Assembly (NCBI GenBank): GCA_002633025.1 | Contig: NMRB01000483.1 | Location: forward strand, 65,966 to 129,965 | Length of the DNA stretch: 64,000 nucleotides | Direction of reading: 5' to 3' | Source: Notospermus geniculatus | Lineage: Eukaryota; Nemertea; Pilidiophora; Heteronemertea; Lineidae | Shown: positions 52,130 through 63,897 of the stretch, one piece after another | How positions within the stretch are numbered: the stretch's first letter is position 1 | Layout of the letters: each line of letters opens with the position of its first letter | Program-made: the position numbers and the translations under genes | Notes under the pieces: generated by a model | Told to the model about the DNA's origin: nothing | Seen by the model: the letters and a program-made list of their open reading frames with translations, nothing else | The model's database searches: none

Positions 52130-52320
52130 TTCAAAGCCATATAGGGCCTAGGGCATAAAGCCATATAGGGCCTAGGGCATAAAGCCATAGGCCTATAGGG
52201 CCTAGGGCATAATCTGTATTTACGTATATCTATACAAAGCCAGGCCCTAGGCCCATTGGGAATTTACGTGTATTTATAAGTCATATAGGGCCAGGCCCAT
52301 AATCTTTATTTCCAAACAAT
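52130..52320 (+). repeat. 24-bp tandem repeat with flanking degenerate copies
   Basis: aaagccatatagggcctagg followed by gcat occurs three times in a row, then in decayed form to about 52300. Confidence 0.85.
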
Positions 52321-53249
52321 TGTATGAAAAATATGATCATGTAGTACAGTGGGCATAACATGTAGGGGCCTACATGTAACTCTAGATATGGGTGTCTCCA
52401 ATATTGAACTGGGATATTTCAAGGCATACATCATATACATGGGTTAACATGGAGCATTTAATAATCATTCCATTATAAATAGAAGGCTTTTGATAAACTG
52501 CAAACATGGACACTGACTAAATCTGTTATTTTCCAGTTAACTGAGCTGTCATCATAAACTATCCTTCTATTCAGCACAGCCATATACAATAATGAAAATA
52601 CACCATTTCACCCCCTGGAACAGTCATGAATTATTTCGCAATGATCTACAATTATACCCTGTTTTGTATGGATAATATCATATATTATGAGGATGAAAGG
52701 CCTACTGTCATGTCTGTAGGTCACGGCAAATACATCATGGAGATTTAGGTTTAGGTTTATAGAAGCTATTTGGCATTGTTTGGGTTGATCTGCTTAGTTT
52801 CTTGGTTCCATCACATTTCAACATTGATTCAAGGGTTTAAGGGTTCACAGTATCAAAACGGCATCTACGTGCCTATTGACATTCAAATTTAATTAAGAAG
52901 GTGCATGAACTATGAAAAACAATAGTATTATTTCTTGTATAGAATTTTAAATTATAGCCCTACCGAGCTGGGATATCAACATTAAAAATTCGGCTGTTTT
53001 TGTTACGCCAAAAGGACGTGACGTCCAACATGTAATACACTTAATAGCATTCTATTTTTGGTGATTGATCTATTTAGCCAGTAGGCCCTGTACTTTTGCT
53101 GCCCAGGTGTTTCCCCCTCCATATACTGAAACACACCAAGGGCCTGGTAAGCTCTTGAAGATTGCCATGCAGTTCTGGCTCGCCGGCGGCCTAGTAGCCC
53201 TTGAAGATTGCCATCCAGTTCTGGCTTTATGACCTTGACATGAAACACT

Positions 53250-53410
53250 ACACAGGTGAATGTGGTGGTGCTGTGGTCAGAGCGTCAGATTTGGAACCGA
53301 GAGGTCACTGGTTTGATTCCGCCGGGCGAATCGCTGCTCTGTATAGTCTTCAACTGAGAAAATCAAGTGAAAAATTCAACAAACCGGACCAGCTTGGAAT
53401 CTATGAACAT
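53250..53410 (+). mobile_element. tRNA-derived SINE
   Basis: tgtggtcagagcgtcag (A box), a gtcactggtttgattccgcc B box and a body of about 80 bp follow standard SINE spacing. Confidence 0.65.
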
Positions 53411-54198
53411 TCCCTTCGGCATTTTACCACATAGGCAGGAGAAAAGGGCCTTATTGACATGATTAAGGTCACCAAGGCCTGACATGAATGATGTATTTAG
53501 GTCTCTCATCATTATTCATAAGCCATAGGTACACAGATGGACATTTTACATTGCCTAAAGTTAGCAAATTGTGAATACATATACTTTGCTATTTCTGATG
53601 ACATTTTTACTGGGGTCATGACATTATTTATTGTATGATTTTTTCATGAATTTTTTGCAATGACGTGAAAGTTGTGACAGGTGTGTTGTATACTTTTAAA
53701 GTCACCAAATACTGATTGCTGGCGAATTCAGAAAATGGTGGAAATTTTTCAAGACCCCGACTTACTCCATCCTGAGAATACAGAGGTTTGTATGCTCACT
53801 CCTTTCGTCACCGTGCACGGACAAAGTGGTGTTGAAGGGAGCGAGCAATAAGAACCACTGATTATCTCGTGGCCTCCCCCAGTTTAGGAAGCAAAATATT
53901 ACATTTTCATCGTCTTGGAAACACCGTTACTTTTCTTTCTTCTTCCTTGTTTCTTTCTCTTTAGCACAGCCTGACAGCTACCTATAATAGGCCTACCACT
54001 GTTTACTACACACCCCATACCTATGATTTAGGCCTAGGGCCTACTCGGCACAGGCCAAATGGCACATATCCAATAGGATTTAGAGCTCATGTGACCAATG
54101 CGATGTTTTGAAAGTGTAGACAGTGCCAAATTCTAAAGTTTTCTTGTATGGAGTGCACAGGGCATGAAAAACTCTTCCTGGTTGTTTTGTATTATGGG

Positions 54199-54446
54199 TG
54201 GCGTCCACTAGAGCGCCGACAACATTAGGAAGGGTTCCGGAAGCAAATGTGTCATTTCGGCATTGCTTCCGCGTCAAGTCCTAATGGTCATTTTACCCTT
54301 TCCCGAACGTGCAGAAATGCCGCGAACTGTTCAGGAATGATATAGACAGTGAACGGAACCTTTCAAGAATATGCGGAGAGGTTGCCGAATGAATGCGGAT
54401 TCACTGAATTCACATTCCGCGTCTTGTCCGCGCCCTAGTGGACGCT
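54199..54446. mobile_element. 248-bp MITE
   Basis: ggcgtccactagagcgc at the left is matched inverted by gcgccctagtggacgct at the right. Inner words gcttccgcgtcaagtc and ccgcgtcttgtccg also repeat. Confidence 0.75.
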
Positions 54447-54718
54447 AGGTTTGAAGGGAGAGATAAAATACATGTAGAACACATGCAGTCGATGTTATTA
54501 TAATTATCAAGATCATAAACCAGAATTGGTGATCATTGAGGCCTTACATGTAGGCCTCAGACCTCAGACCCTGGAGTGGGTTCGAATGAAGGAGGCATAC
54601 ACAAGCTGGACAGCAGGGGTTCAATCAGTAAGTCTGACTGCCAAAGTTGCCCTGGACAATGTGCTTTCAAGCAAAACGGGAAAAAAAACAATGTGCTATT
54701 GAAAAGGTAAAAGTAAAA

Positions 54719-54903
54719 GTAAAGCTGTCTCCGAATTTCGCAAATTTTCGACCCCAACCAGGGTCTTCCTCAAGCACATTCTAGTAGAGATCCCAGAAGT
54801 GAAAAGTACATCAGGAAAGTACATCCTTCCACTTCTGGGATCTCGACTAGAAAGTGCCTGAACCGGGGTCGAAAATTTGCGAGATTTGGAGACAACTTTA
54901 CTT
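54719..54903. mobile_element. MITE, second copy of the 19444-19676 family
   Basis: It shares aaagctgtctccgaatttcg, caaattttcgacccc, gagatcccagaagtg and agaaagtgcctga with the 19-kb copy, in the same inverted layout. Confidence 0.8.
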
Positions 54904-55427
54904 TTATATCAAACCACCCTACTGTGATAGAATGCTCTCAGATTGAGAATCATTGACGTCAGCCATGATGGGGTTAAATCATACAGATACAGTATTAAAA
55001 TGACATTTCAATGCTCATATACATGTATAAGACTTTTGTACACAAATAAATTGATGCTGAAACAATCGCCGCAGGGATAGATGGAAGCTTTTCCAATAAG
55101 TATTGATTAGCTTCTGTTATGATTGTCAGCTGATTGAAGTTATTTATAGATCAAGTAATATGGCACAAGTTGTGATGTACTTGAACAATAATTGCGGGCC
55201 TCATCAATTGACAGCCATTGGAAGAAAACGTTTCTTGATCTGCACTCGGGATTGATTCGTCGCATACTGCTATGTTGTTCATATAAACTCTGTCCACAAG
55301 GCCTACTATTTTAAACCTGCAGAGATGTACATTATTCTTGACTTCAGTTATCATGTCATACAGCCATTAACCCTTTCCTTGGTTGTGACAAGCACCAACT
55401 TGTCATATCAGGCCTGGACGCTGTATC

Positions 55428-55671
55428 AGAGCCTAGTTCATACTTTGACGCACGACCAACGGTGTCCGCCACGCGATCAAAATCTGGACGCCGACTTCGT
55501 GGAGTTTATTCATATTCCAGCGTACTTCAGCGACAGCGACGTGTTATGAAATGACTCAAGTAATTACAGTCTCGTAATGGGACGCCGACCAAATCGCGTC
55601 ACGCGTTGAACGCGAGATCATGCGATTGGTCGCCGGCGATGTTCGTGCGTCAAAGTATGAACTCGGCTTTG
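55428..55671. mobile_element. 244-bp MITE
   Basis: agttcatactttgacgcacg and a at the left are matched inverted by tcgtgcgtcaaagtatgaac and t. The interior carries repeated cgcgatca words. Confidence 0.85.
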
Positions 55672-56041
55672 GACAGATATTTAAATAACACCCTTCATTT
55701 AATATTTGATTGAACATGAATGACCAGACAGGCCAATTGGTTTGGGCCTTCCACATAATAGAGATTCCACTCATCCATCATCGCGCTCTTCCTTGTTGCC
55801 AGGTACAAAACCAACTCATGGCGTAAATTCTCCCGGTTTACCCAACATTTGTTGCATGCCTTCAGCTGATAAGAGACGAACGATGCAGGTTCCATAAATT
55901 ATACCTGAAAAAAGAAACAAAACTAATTACAAAACTGATATATTAGCACCTCTCATGACAATATAATCTTCCAAATTACTTACGTGATCTAAATCTTTCA
56001 AATTACTCCTCATGGAAGTTACAAGGTCAGTGTTATCGCCA

Positions 56042-56262
56042 ATGAGGAGGTCGCCTTTTCTCCACGGAAAGATGTCGCTGCGACCGTATCAGGCCTTTTT
56101 CATTGTCTTGAGGACGTAATCTCCGTGGCAATGTGAGGTGCGAGCATGAAGCCACAACGTCACGGCAGTGTGACGTTGACGTTCCGTACGACGTCACAGT
56201 GGAAAAGTGGATACGGTCGCAGCGCCATCAAATGGTAGAAAAAATTAGGCGACCTCCTCATT
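56042..56262. mobile_element. 221-bp MITE
   Basis: atgaggaggtcgcc at the left pairs with ggcgacctcctcat at the right. The inner tgcgaccgtatc and gatacggtcgca words also pair. Confidence 0.8.
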
Positions 56263-56890
56263 ACATGTACAAGGTTTTTTCAGATTTGTTCGCTAAAAAG
56301 CTGCTTTTTGGCCTGTATTCGGAATTGTCCTCATTCCAATTTTCACCTCCTCTGAAAATTTATCAACTGTTCCACCCATTTCGATCCTTTGGTTAATCCG
56401 ATCCGCGGATTGAGTTAACGCCGTGCATTAATTCTGCGACTAACGTGCGCTCATTGCCACGAACTTCTGACTCATTAGTGGTCACGTTATGTGGCATCAT
56501 GTTAACGTGTGCGGTGGGTGTCGGGATACGTGGATGATGCATCGTGGGTAGAGATAATTTTCCGTGGATTAGGGCGTCTTATCTGTTTAATCCTCGTGGT
56601 CTGTGAGGTGATGAAAAGTTGGATGTCACCATTAAACACAGGCTCTACACATTGCACTTGACCTCTGCAACTCTCATTTATAACCCTTTCCAGTCGAGAC
56701 AGCTCCGAGACGGTCATCATGACAGCTTTCTTCTTCTTCGCTGTCGTATTGGCCGTCAGTCTTATGAAAAAAATTAGGCCATGTGTATGCGTAAAGCCAT
56801 CCTCGCACCCAGGGTCTTCACAACCGGCTCCCCTTCTCGCACTTGGTTGAGGGAGGGTACGACCGTAAATGACCTGAGATTCTCACAATG

Positions 56891-57012
56891 GCGTAAAGCC
56901 GGCAGCACACCAGGCAAGGCAAGGACGACATCACAGCGATCTCATCGCCAGTGAGCAAAATTGGTATTTGACGCCAGGTGTGCGCTGGACAGTGATCCGT
57001 GGAATCTTCTTG
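56891..57012. mobile_element. MITE, relative of 31037-31281
   Basis: It contains aaagccggcagcacaccagg, gagcaaaattgg and gacgccaggtgtgcgctgga, matching the 31-kb element. It appears truncated. Confidence 0.6.
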
Positions 57013-58189
57013 CGCAATGACCGCCGAAATGTTAAACAGGTAGTAAACTGGATGTGTGTGTATGAAAGAATCATCATTTTCAAAAAAGTTGTAAAATTCA
57101 TCCATTGATACTCAGTCAGGTGATGCGTTCAATTTTTTTAAATCATTCAAATCAACTCGTGTTCTGAACCATTAGTCAATATTTGCAAACAAAGTGGATT
57201 TTCTGATTTTAATCTCAACAACATGGATTTCCTTTCAGGATTTATTGAACATCGTGTACGATATCATTGGTGCATGATCTTTCTTTGTTTTTTTCTTCCC
57301 ATTCAGTGCAAAAGATCATGATCTCCTCTCATTCTACAAAGATTATGAAATGTTGACTTTCTGAATTACAAATCTCTTTGACTTTGCGGGCCAAGTTACT
57401 GTGTTCAATCAAAGAGTTTGCCCTGCCAAAAATATACTTCTTAAATGTGACTTAATAAGGCTTAGAATTACTCCTTAAATTACTCCTTATTTACAGCCTT
57501 AATAAGACTGGATTTGGAACGACAAGAATTTTATAAGAAGTAAAATACAGCCTTCTTTTTGGCTTATTTATGACTTATTTCAGCCTTACTCAAAAAGTCA
57601 AACTGGCAGTTTACTTCTTATATACTCTTTGTTTAAGTCTTAACAAGGCATAAGAATTACAGCTTATTTTAGTCATAAATAAGCTGTACAGGTTTTACTC
57701 CTTAAATGTGCCTTATTTACTTCTAAATATGCCTTATTTACTTCTTAATGCCTCAGTCATAAATAAGCTGTATTTTACTTAAATACACCTTATTTACTTC
57801 TTAAATATGCCTTGTTTTATCAAAATCAGCTGAATTGGTTTTACAGCTTAAATACATCTTACTTACTTCTTAAATACGCTTTGTTCAGTCACTTCTTAAA
57901 TATGCCTTATTTACTTCTTAAATATGCCTTATTTACTACTTAATGCCCTTGTCGCAAATATCGGTTGGCAGAGTGTACCAAACTCGAAAAAATCGAAGTG
58001 ACCAGAATGGCAGAAGTGCAGTACTGGCACTGACAATATGGCCTGTTGGCAAGTTTCAACTTTTTGGTAAAGTAGGAAAAAATCCCCCAGGAAAGTCTGC
58101 CTGATGTATGCCTATACTTCACTGGTAGTGAAGTATAACATCTTAGTATGCATGCTTCATTATTTTGGTATGGATCCCGGGTAGGATGT

Positions 58190-58342
58190 TGCAAACACTG
58201 CATGCTACCAATGGACTCTGGGTGGGATGTTGCAAACACTGGATGCCACCAATCGACCCTTGGTGGGATGTTGCAAATGCTGGATGCTACCGATGTACCC
58301 TGGGTCACAGGTGGGATGTTGCAAACACTGGATGCTACCGAT
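58190..58342 (+). repeat. 36-bp minisatellite, about four copies
   Basis: gggtgggatgttgcaaacac followed by tggatgctaccaat repeats; it ends at the N at 58343. Confidence 0.9.
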
Positions 58343-58343
58343 N
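58343..58343. other. single-N gap at a minisatellite end
   Basis: The array stops exactly here, so its true copy number is unknown. Confidence 0.8.
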
Positions 58344-58695
58344 TTCCATCGTGAATTCTTATTTTATGACTTAATTACCACTAAATTACATCTTAAACTT
58401 TTAGGATGTCTGTTCAGGGCCACAAATTCTTGTTTCGGACTTAAGTACTCCTTATTTACTCCTAACATACATCTTAAAAATATCGGGATTCTTGTTTATG
58501 GCTTAATAAGCTGTAAATTCTTTATTTACACCTTATTTTGGTCTTAAACTTTGAAAATCATGAAAAAATTCTTTTTGCAGCCTTAATAAGTCATAAACTT
58601 CTTATTAAGTCACATTTAAGCAGTACATTTTTGGCAGGGTGGCTTGGAGCTGGTGCATCTCTGTAGTGGTGGTTGCACCTTGCTTCCATGTTCTT

Positions 58696-58842
58696 TTTCG
58701 TCCATAGAAAGCGTGTTGAGGAGGCCCACGTGCGAGTTTTCTCGGGCAAGTTGGCTCTCTATTTTCAACTCAGCCGTAGAAACCTTTGGGGATTTTGCCT
58801 TACCATTGGTGCTGCCATCTACACTAGGTCCAACTGCATCTC
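58696..58842 (+). CDS. candidate exon, unassigned
   Basis: A stretch preceded by a pyrimidine-rich acceptor (tctttttcgtccatag at about 58708) and followed by a TCG/GTAAGA donor at about 58843 is open in two plus frames. Neither gives a known domain. It could be a real exon of the gene starting at 45454 or chance. Confidence 0.2.
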
Positions 58843-59538
58843 GGTAAGACTTGCATCTGATGTGCTAGTCCGGAAGATTTGCATGTCATCCCTTTCTCTT
58901 CAAGAAGATGCGTTTTTGCATCATGGAAAATTCTGATTGGGACTGATTGACACTGAATGAGTTAATTACGAAAGCAGGTACCCTTGCTAGCAAGACTTAG
59001 CATTGTTAGCATTGCATGTCTTACTCACACAACATCAGCGTTAAGCTCATCGGTCCTGTCACAGTCAGCACCGCCAAAGACGACCGTGCGTGATTTGGTA
59101 AAATCTTCATAGATGCCGCTACTAAGTTTATCTAATCTAGCGTTCCAACTTCTTTATTGATCTGACAAAAAGATCTCCGTTTTACGCACTCCCAGTCACT
59201 CATAAAACGATCGCGACATCGATTTATTGCCAGAAAGACGCATTTTTTGTGCACAATGTGTCATTCTGAGTTGTCGTGGACAATCGCGGCTGGTCGGTTG
59301 TGATACCCTTCAACTTGTTAGCTTATGCTAACCGGTTGTCAAAGCGGCGTTCAATACGATAGCGACACAACCAATCAATGGTTGTTAGCGTAAGATAGCC
59401 TCCTTGATGTTAGCGGCAATAAGCTCTTCAACTTGAGGAGGTAGCGGGTGTCTTTGTTGACATTCTGTGACAAGTCATGATCTGGACATTGATATTGATG
59501 TACAGGGCGTCTCGTCTTCTCTTTGGACACAGTTTCTT

Positions 59539-59772
59539 CTATTCTGTATTTGTCATGAGCTTATGAGGAAAAACCATTGCTTTGGAAAACCCTGTTGTGT
59601 TTGACGACACAGTTCCCAAAAAAAGGAGTCCTCTGAACTTTGCTGTAGGTCCTGTCACATTCTTTGTCCAGTGTTGCCCCACAGACCTAACCTTCAGAGA
59701 GATGTGTAGGGCCGTCACAGACAAACTACGCAGCAGTAACAAAATGGCCAAAAGTAAATAGCCCACTCCTCT
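59539..59772 (-). CDS. weak candidate for a small secreted-type ORF
   Basis: The minus-strand frame holds MRARGVGYLLLAILLLLRS, which looks like a signal peptide, followed by about 60 residues without a recognised motif. No cysteine pattern or splice evidence supports it. It may be chance. Confidence 0.15.
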   Translation of the reverse strand, partial: RGVGYLLLAILLLLRSLSVTALHISLKVRSVGQHWTKNVTGPTAKFRGLLFLGTVSSNTTGFSKAMVFPHKLMTNTE

Positions 59773-60386
59773 AGCCCTCATCATGTATTCCTGAGAATGT
59801 TGACAAAAGCTGTGACATTTTCCGTTAGAATTGTTGATAAAATATTTGGTCAGTTGGTCAGAGGTCAGACATAGACAACTGATTATTGTCATATCATGTC
59901 AGGGATGACCTTTACAAGCCCATTAGGCCACAGAAATTTGGTTCTTCTTCTGATATCAATTCTTTATCATTGTGCTTGCAGAGTCGATCAGTTGGGCTGA
60001 AGGGGTGAATGTCGTCCATTCTGGACCCTAACCCCTGGCCCCTCTCCACAACCCTTGATACTTGGCCTTCTACCCCTTACCCCTAAAGCCTACCCCTAAT
60101 CCTAACCCTAACCCCTGATCCTTACAGTAGGAGGCAGCCGTCACCCTAGATACTGGGTACCCTGTTCCATAGGATTATGCAACATTTACGCCCTTTACGT
60201 CATTCGGGCAGTTCTGGATAGTGGGGAGCCCAGATCAACGTGGCACTGCGCATTGCATACGGTGTAGGACTTCTGTTGCTCTGAGAATGTCCTCTACAAA
60301 AAGAAGTCTCAGTAGGAGCATGGTTAATTGACGGAAATAGCTGAACTCTACACGATTGTGTACTTGGCTGTCCATGAATTAGCTAT

Positions 60387-60571
60387 TACAGTGCTCCCTC
60401 ACTATTATGAACCCTTCAGGGTCCAAGGGTTAAGTTCGTACTAACGAGGATGAGTTCATAATAGCGAGGATTCGTCCGTGGAGGCAGGAATTTCGGGAGC
60501 CAAGCGTTGGGTTCGTAATATCCGGGAGTTCGTAAAATTGAGGTTCATATTAAGAGCGAGGGTGCACTGTA
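60387..60571. mobile_element. pogo/Tc1-like MITE with TA-flanked CAGTG ends
   Basis: tacagtgctccctcactatt and atgaacc at the left are matched inverted by ggttcatattaagagcgagg and gtgcactgta. The CAGTG...CACTG ends within TA dinucleotides are typical of pogo/Tigger-type elements. Confidence 0.85.
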
Positions 60572-61124
60572 GTTCACTTGGCCATCCCCCACTGATGATC
60601 AGTGGAGATTCTGTCTGCAGCACCCAAGAGGCTTGCTTCTGCACTGCTGATGCGACCTGATCCAGTCATCCTCTGGTCATCTACGGCCACCTCGTCTAGC
60701 AGCATCTTCTGATTGCTCTTTAACCTTTCCGGTGGTATTGCCCCAAAATTTGATGACAATAATCATACGATTTTGTGCTAATCAAAAAATTATTCGTCCC
60801 GGTCGGAGTTAATTACCTTGTTAGCAAGTCTGGAAAGAAAGAAACAATAATTTTGACACCATTAATCTGATATTTATTACAATAGGTGTCTGATAAAGGT
60901 TGTCATTTGTATTAACACATGATTATTACGACTGATCCCGATGGGATGATATAACCTCAATCCTGTGTATCGCTGGAGATTTGGTCCGTCTTGCTTTGGG
61001 GACTCAAGCTCTGCCTAAGTTGTAGGAGAGGAAGATAAATGTCTTGAAATGGAAGTGTCAGCTGCCTCTGATCTGTACCACAAGTGCATCATTGAAGAGG
61101 TAACTTCATTGGTGTGTAGCCATG

Positions 61125-61345
61125 CAGTAATCTGTGGTTCTTAGGTAATCAGTGGTTCTTAGCGCTCGCTCCCTACGTCACCACACCCATCCTGAGGTAT
61201 CCAGTGGTTCTTAGCGCTCACTCTCTACGTCACCGCACACATCCTGAGGTAATCAGTGGTTCTTAGCGCTTGCTCCCTACGCCACCGCACGCATCCTGAG
61301 GTAATCAGCGTTGGTTCTGAGCACTCGCTCCCTATCTTGTCACAC
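61125..61345 (+). repeat. ~52-bp tandem repeat, four to five copies
   Basis: gaggtaatcagtggttctta followed by gcgctcgctccctacgtcac and a cacatcct word repeats. The inverse words (taagaaccactgatta) occur at about 53849, pointing to a dispersed source element. Confidence 0.85.
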
Positions 61346-61359
61346 ACAAATATTTTGAC

Positions 61360-61560
61360 ATAGGGAGCCATGACGTGTGGTGTTTTGCTTAGGCCAGGTT
61401 GCTGCCAATTTGCACGAGGCAAGTTCTTTTTGCAAGATTTGGTTGCTTCAAATCGAGCTTATGATTGAGAGCCATGACGTGTAGAGGCCAATCTGCTGCC
61501 AACTTAGTGGAGGTGAGTTGGTGTTTTTGCAAGATTAGGCCGATATCTATGGGTATGTTA
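61360..61560 (+). repeat. two-copy ~100-bp direct repeat
   Basis: gagccatgacgtgt, ctgctgccaa and ttttgcaagatt recur in the same order in two adjacent copies. Confidence 0.6.
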
Positions 61561-61629
61561 TGAAGTCCCCTGAGGAAGCCTGGATGCGATGTGCGAGAAT
61601 TTATCATATATTGTTATCACAACTTTTGC

Positions 61630-61792
61630 TGTAGCCTCGTCGTATCAGCTCCACTCAAATCATCCTGTGTTGCCTTGATGCCACTGAACGGGGAATCCGC
61701 GATTCCACCTGAACTCAACCGACCGTACTCGGCGCCAGTATTTGCAATCGGCACTTCCTCCTCGTTCAGAAATCAGTCGCAACTAAAAATCA
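61630..61792. CDS. candidate exon, strand ambiguous
   Basis: The plus strand reads CSLVVSAPLKSSCVALMPLN and continues for 35 codons to an ATG/GTAATTG donor-like site. The minus strand is also open (NEEEVPIANTGAEYGRLSSG and onward). Base composition is more GC-rich than the flanks. I cannot choose a strand or family. Confidence 0.25.
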
Positions 61793-62064
61793 TGGTAATT
61801 GCTGATTCATTTATTCTGCTTAATCATAAATGGTTCATCGATATATCAAACAGCCATATTACCCCATTATTATGCCTGCGTCCAGTACAGCCTAACTAGC
61901 CAATGGACAGCATACAACACCTGTACAAAATACACACGCATTCATGTCCAATTTCGTTTTCAAAACATACACTAGAAGTGTTTTTTGCAAGCACTCATCA
62001 CGGATGTAATTGGGAAATTGGCAAGGTAGCTTTACGTAAATATGAAATCAAGATTTGCAGAACC

Positions 62065-62130
62065 GCCCAGCAGTTTGGACGGGTTGCGGCACTTGAGACT
62101 CGGGTTGGATTCCTGTTGCTCCGGTGAAAG
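62065..62130 (+). mobile_element. weak tRNA-like SINE head
   Basis: gactcgggttggattcctg is B-box-like and is preceded by a degenerate A-box region. Confidence 0.3.
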
Positions 62131-62414
62131 CTCTCGTTCTGTTTTCTTTTGTTGTAGTTATTGTGATAACTGCAGTGTCTAGTGTTTTGATTTTGATTTC
62201 TTAATTTCTGCCAGATTATGTTACCACATTCTCTCGAGAGATTTTCTTAACTCTTTTATAATAATTAGACAAATTCCAAATTGACGTAGAAGAGAATGAT
62301 CTGCCCACTTCCCCCGAAATCGCAAACACAACCTCTATCTGAAACCAGCTGACATGACGCAATCCATGATTCAGCAATGGTCGCTTCTGACGCAACGTCC
62401 TCGAAGTCACTATC

Positions 62415-62708
62415 ATGGGGTTGTCTGCATCACGTCGTTCAGCTTCGGATCGATGTTATGGTTGCGATTTCGGCAGAAGTGCACAGATCTTTCTCATTTA
62501 CATCAATTTGAGAATTGTCTTTACTCTTGGTCCCAGAATAGCACCGTTTCTTAGCAATCTAATCAAACCACATGAGAGATACAAGAAGTTATTTGTGTTC
62601 ATCACGTCATCAAGGGTCATATATTCAAGTTACAGACTCCCCAATACCAACAACAAAAATCTTCTTGATCTGATACCGTGGCACCAAGATGGCCACATTA
62701 CTGCTCAG
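62415..62708 (+). CDS. candidate exon, unassigned
   Basis: A 98-codon open frame ends at CAG/GTAAAC, a usable donor. The translation (ending NLLDLIPWHQDGHITAQ) has ordinary amino-acid composition and is not repetitive, but I recognise no family and no clear acceptor. Confidence 0.25.
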
Positions 62709-62872
62709 GTAAACCACTAGATGTTCGAGGGAACACACAACGGGCCTGTTTTCTTGCTAGATGCCCTTAGCGGTGCACTTTCAGTGGGATATTAAGCAGA
62801 TTGTTGTCTGGCTACCTCATCAAAGACTCACAACTGATCTTTGTCTTATCCTGCCTCCAAGGATGGCCCCTT

Positions 62873-63010
62873 AGGCTTCCGTTACATAGAAGTATAGGGT
62901 ATACGAAAACGCCGGTTAACAATGGCTTCACGGTGGTGAATCCTCGGAATGCCTTTGTTAACTGGTGTTTTCATATACTGGTACCATATACTTCTATGTA
63001 ACGAAGCCTT
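62873..63010. mobile_element. 138-bp MITE with ~50-bp inverted ends
   Basis: aggcttccgttacatagaag and tata at the left are matched inverted by tatacttctatgtaacgaag and cct. The inner cgccggttaac and gttaactggtg words also pair. Confidence 0.9.
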
Positions 63011-63134
63011 ATGGCACGATTTAACCCCCGAGTGCCAGAGCGGTTTCCAGCAGAGAGAGTGTCATCTTTTATGGGGACCATAGCCCACTTCCTCAAGTGT
63101 CACCAGTGATCAAAACTATGAAATGAAAGTGATA

Positions 63135-63342
63135 TCCAGGTGCTGATCAACCTCCTACACAAAAGTGTAGGAAAGTGTAGGACCTGGTTTCGGAGATTGG
63201 TACTGTGTTGATGCCAGCAGTGACCCTTAAAAATTTCACCTCCCGGTCTTGGTGTACCTTCCTCGAACGTACCGGTACGCACAATGCGGAACTCGTCTCC
63301 CCTTATCTTAAATGGCATCCCCCTCAAGAACTCACCTATCAC
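63135..63342 (-). CDS. candidate exon, unassigned
   Basis: The minus strand reads GEFLRGMPFKIRGDEFRIVR and on to GGEIFKGHCWHQHSTNLRNQ without repeats. Composition is protein-like. Splice borders are not clear and I do not recognise the family. Confidence 0.25.
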
Positions 63343-63502
63343 AGATACAAACCAGAAAGTATATAAACAAGTGCTTTGTCTGGTTTAGGGGTGCTTTTCA
63401 GCCCAAAAGATCAAAAGGAACATCAAAAACTAAGAAAACGTACTTATTTGATAAGAAGGATGAGTATGTTTTGTTTGCCGTTATATTTTTTTCGTTGCCC
63501 AG

Positions 63503-63594
63503 GGTTGCATATACACCATCGCAGGCCTAGCTTGGCGCCAGTATCACTACAGACCTGTCAGTCTCGATGGCGTACAAGAACCTGCAGGAAATCA
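63503..63594 (+). CDS. candidate exon, unassigned
   Basis: Bounded by an acceptor (tttcgttgcccag) and a donor (CAA/GTAAGA), it encodes GCIYTIAGLAWRQYHYRPVS and eleven more residues. It is short and unrecognised, so it could be chance. Confidence 0.2.
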
Positions 63595-63656
63595 AGTAAG
63601 ATGTGCGGATATCTTGTAATTCCAGAACCACAGATGAATTGCAAGAACTCAAATTG

Positions 63657-63664
63657 NNNNNNNN
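63657..63664. other. assembly gap (8 N)
   Basis: The gap abuts the left end of the MITE at 63665. Confidence 0.95.
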
Positions 63665-63897
63665 TAAAGTCTGGCAACACCTATCTTCGACCTAATGGAA
63701 TGCGGAAGTCATGTAATGTGACAGAGCTTTGCGGTTTTTAATCATGCTTGTCGATCACTTGTGGTCGTTCCCGATTGTTCGTGTTGTCCACCGGTCATTC
63801 AATAGCCGCATGTGATTAAAGGTCCACGGAAAATCCAACGATCAATTTCCTAACTTCCGCATTCCATTAAGTCAAAGATAGATGTTGCCAGACTTTA
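63665..63897. mobile_element. MITE, second copy of the 31395-31665 family
   Basis: taaagtctggcaacacctat and ctaatggaatgcgg at the left are matched inverted at the right end (ccgcattccatta, tgttgccagacttta). End words and interior layout match the 31-kb copy. Confidence 0.85.

Larger units (their letters stand above)
57421..58639. mobile_element. 1.2-kb non-autonomous element with long inverted ends and subterminal repeats
   Basis: The left end ccctgccaaaaatatacttc and ttaaatgtgacttaataag is matched inverted at the right end (cttattaagtcacatttaag, atttttggcaggg). The interior is filled with degenerate ttacttcttaaatatgcctt words and a 36-bp minisatellite (58190-58342), interrupted by an N at 58343. 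No transposase frame is present. Confidence 0.8.

Noticed and set aside
60050-60125. CCCTAA-like words resembling a telomere repeat
   Set aside because: The run is short and irregular (cccctaacccta, cccctggcccc), flanked by ordinary sequence, so it does not support a telomere or a clear interstitial telomeric array.
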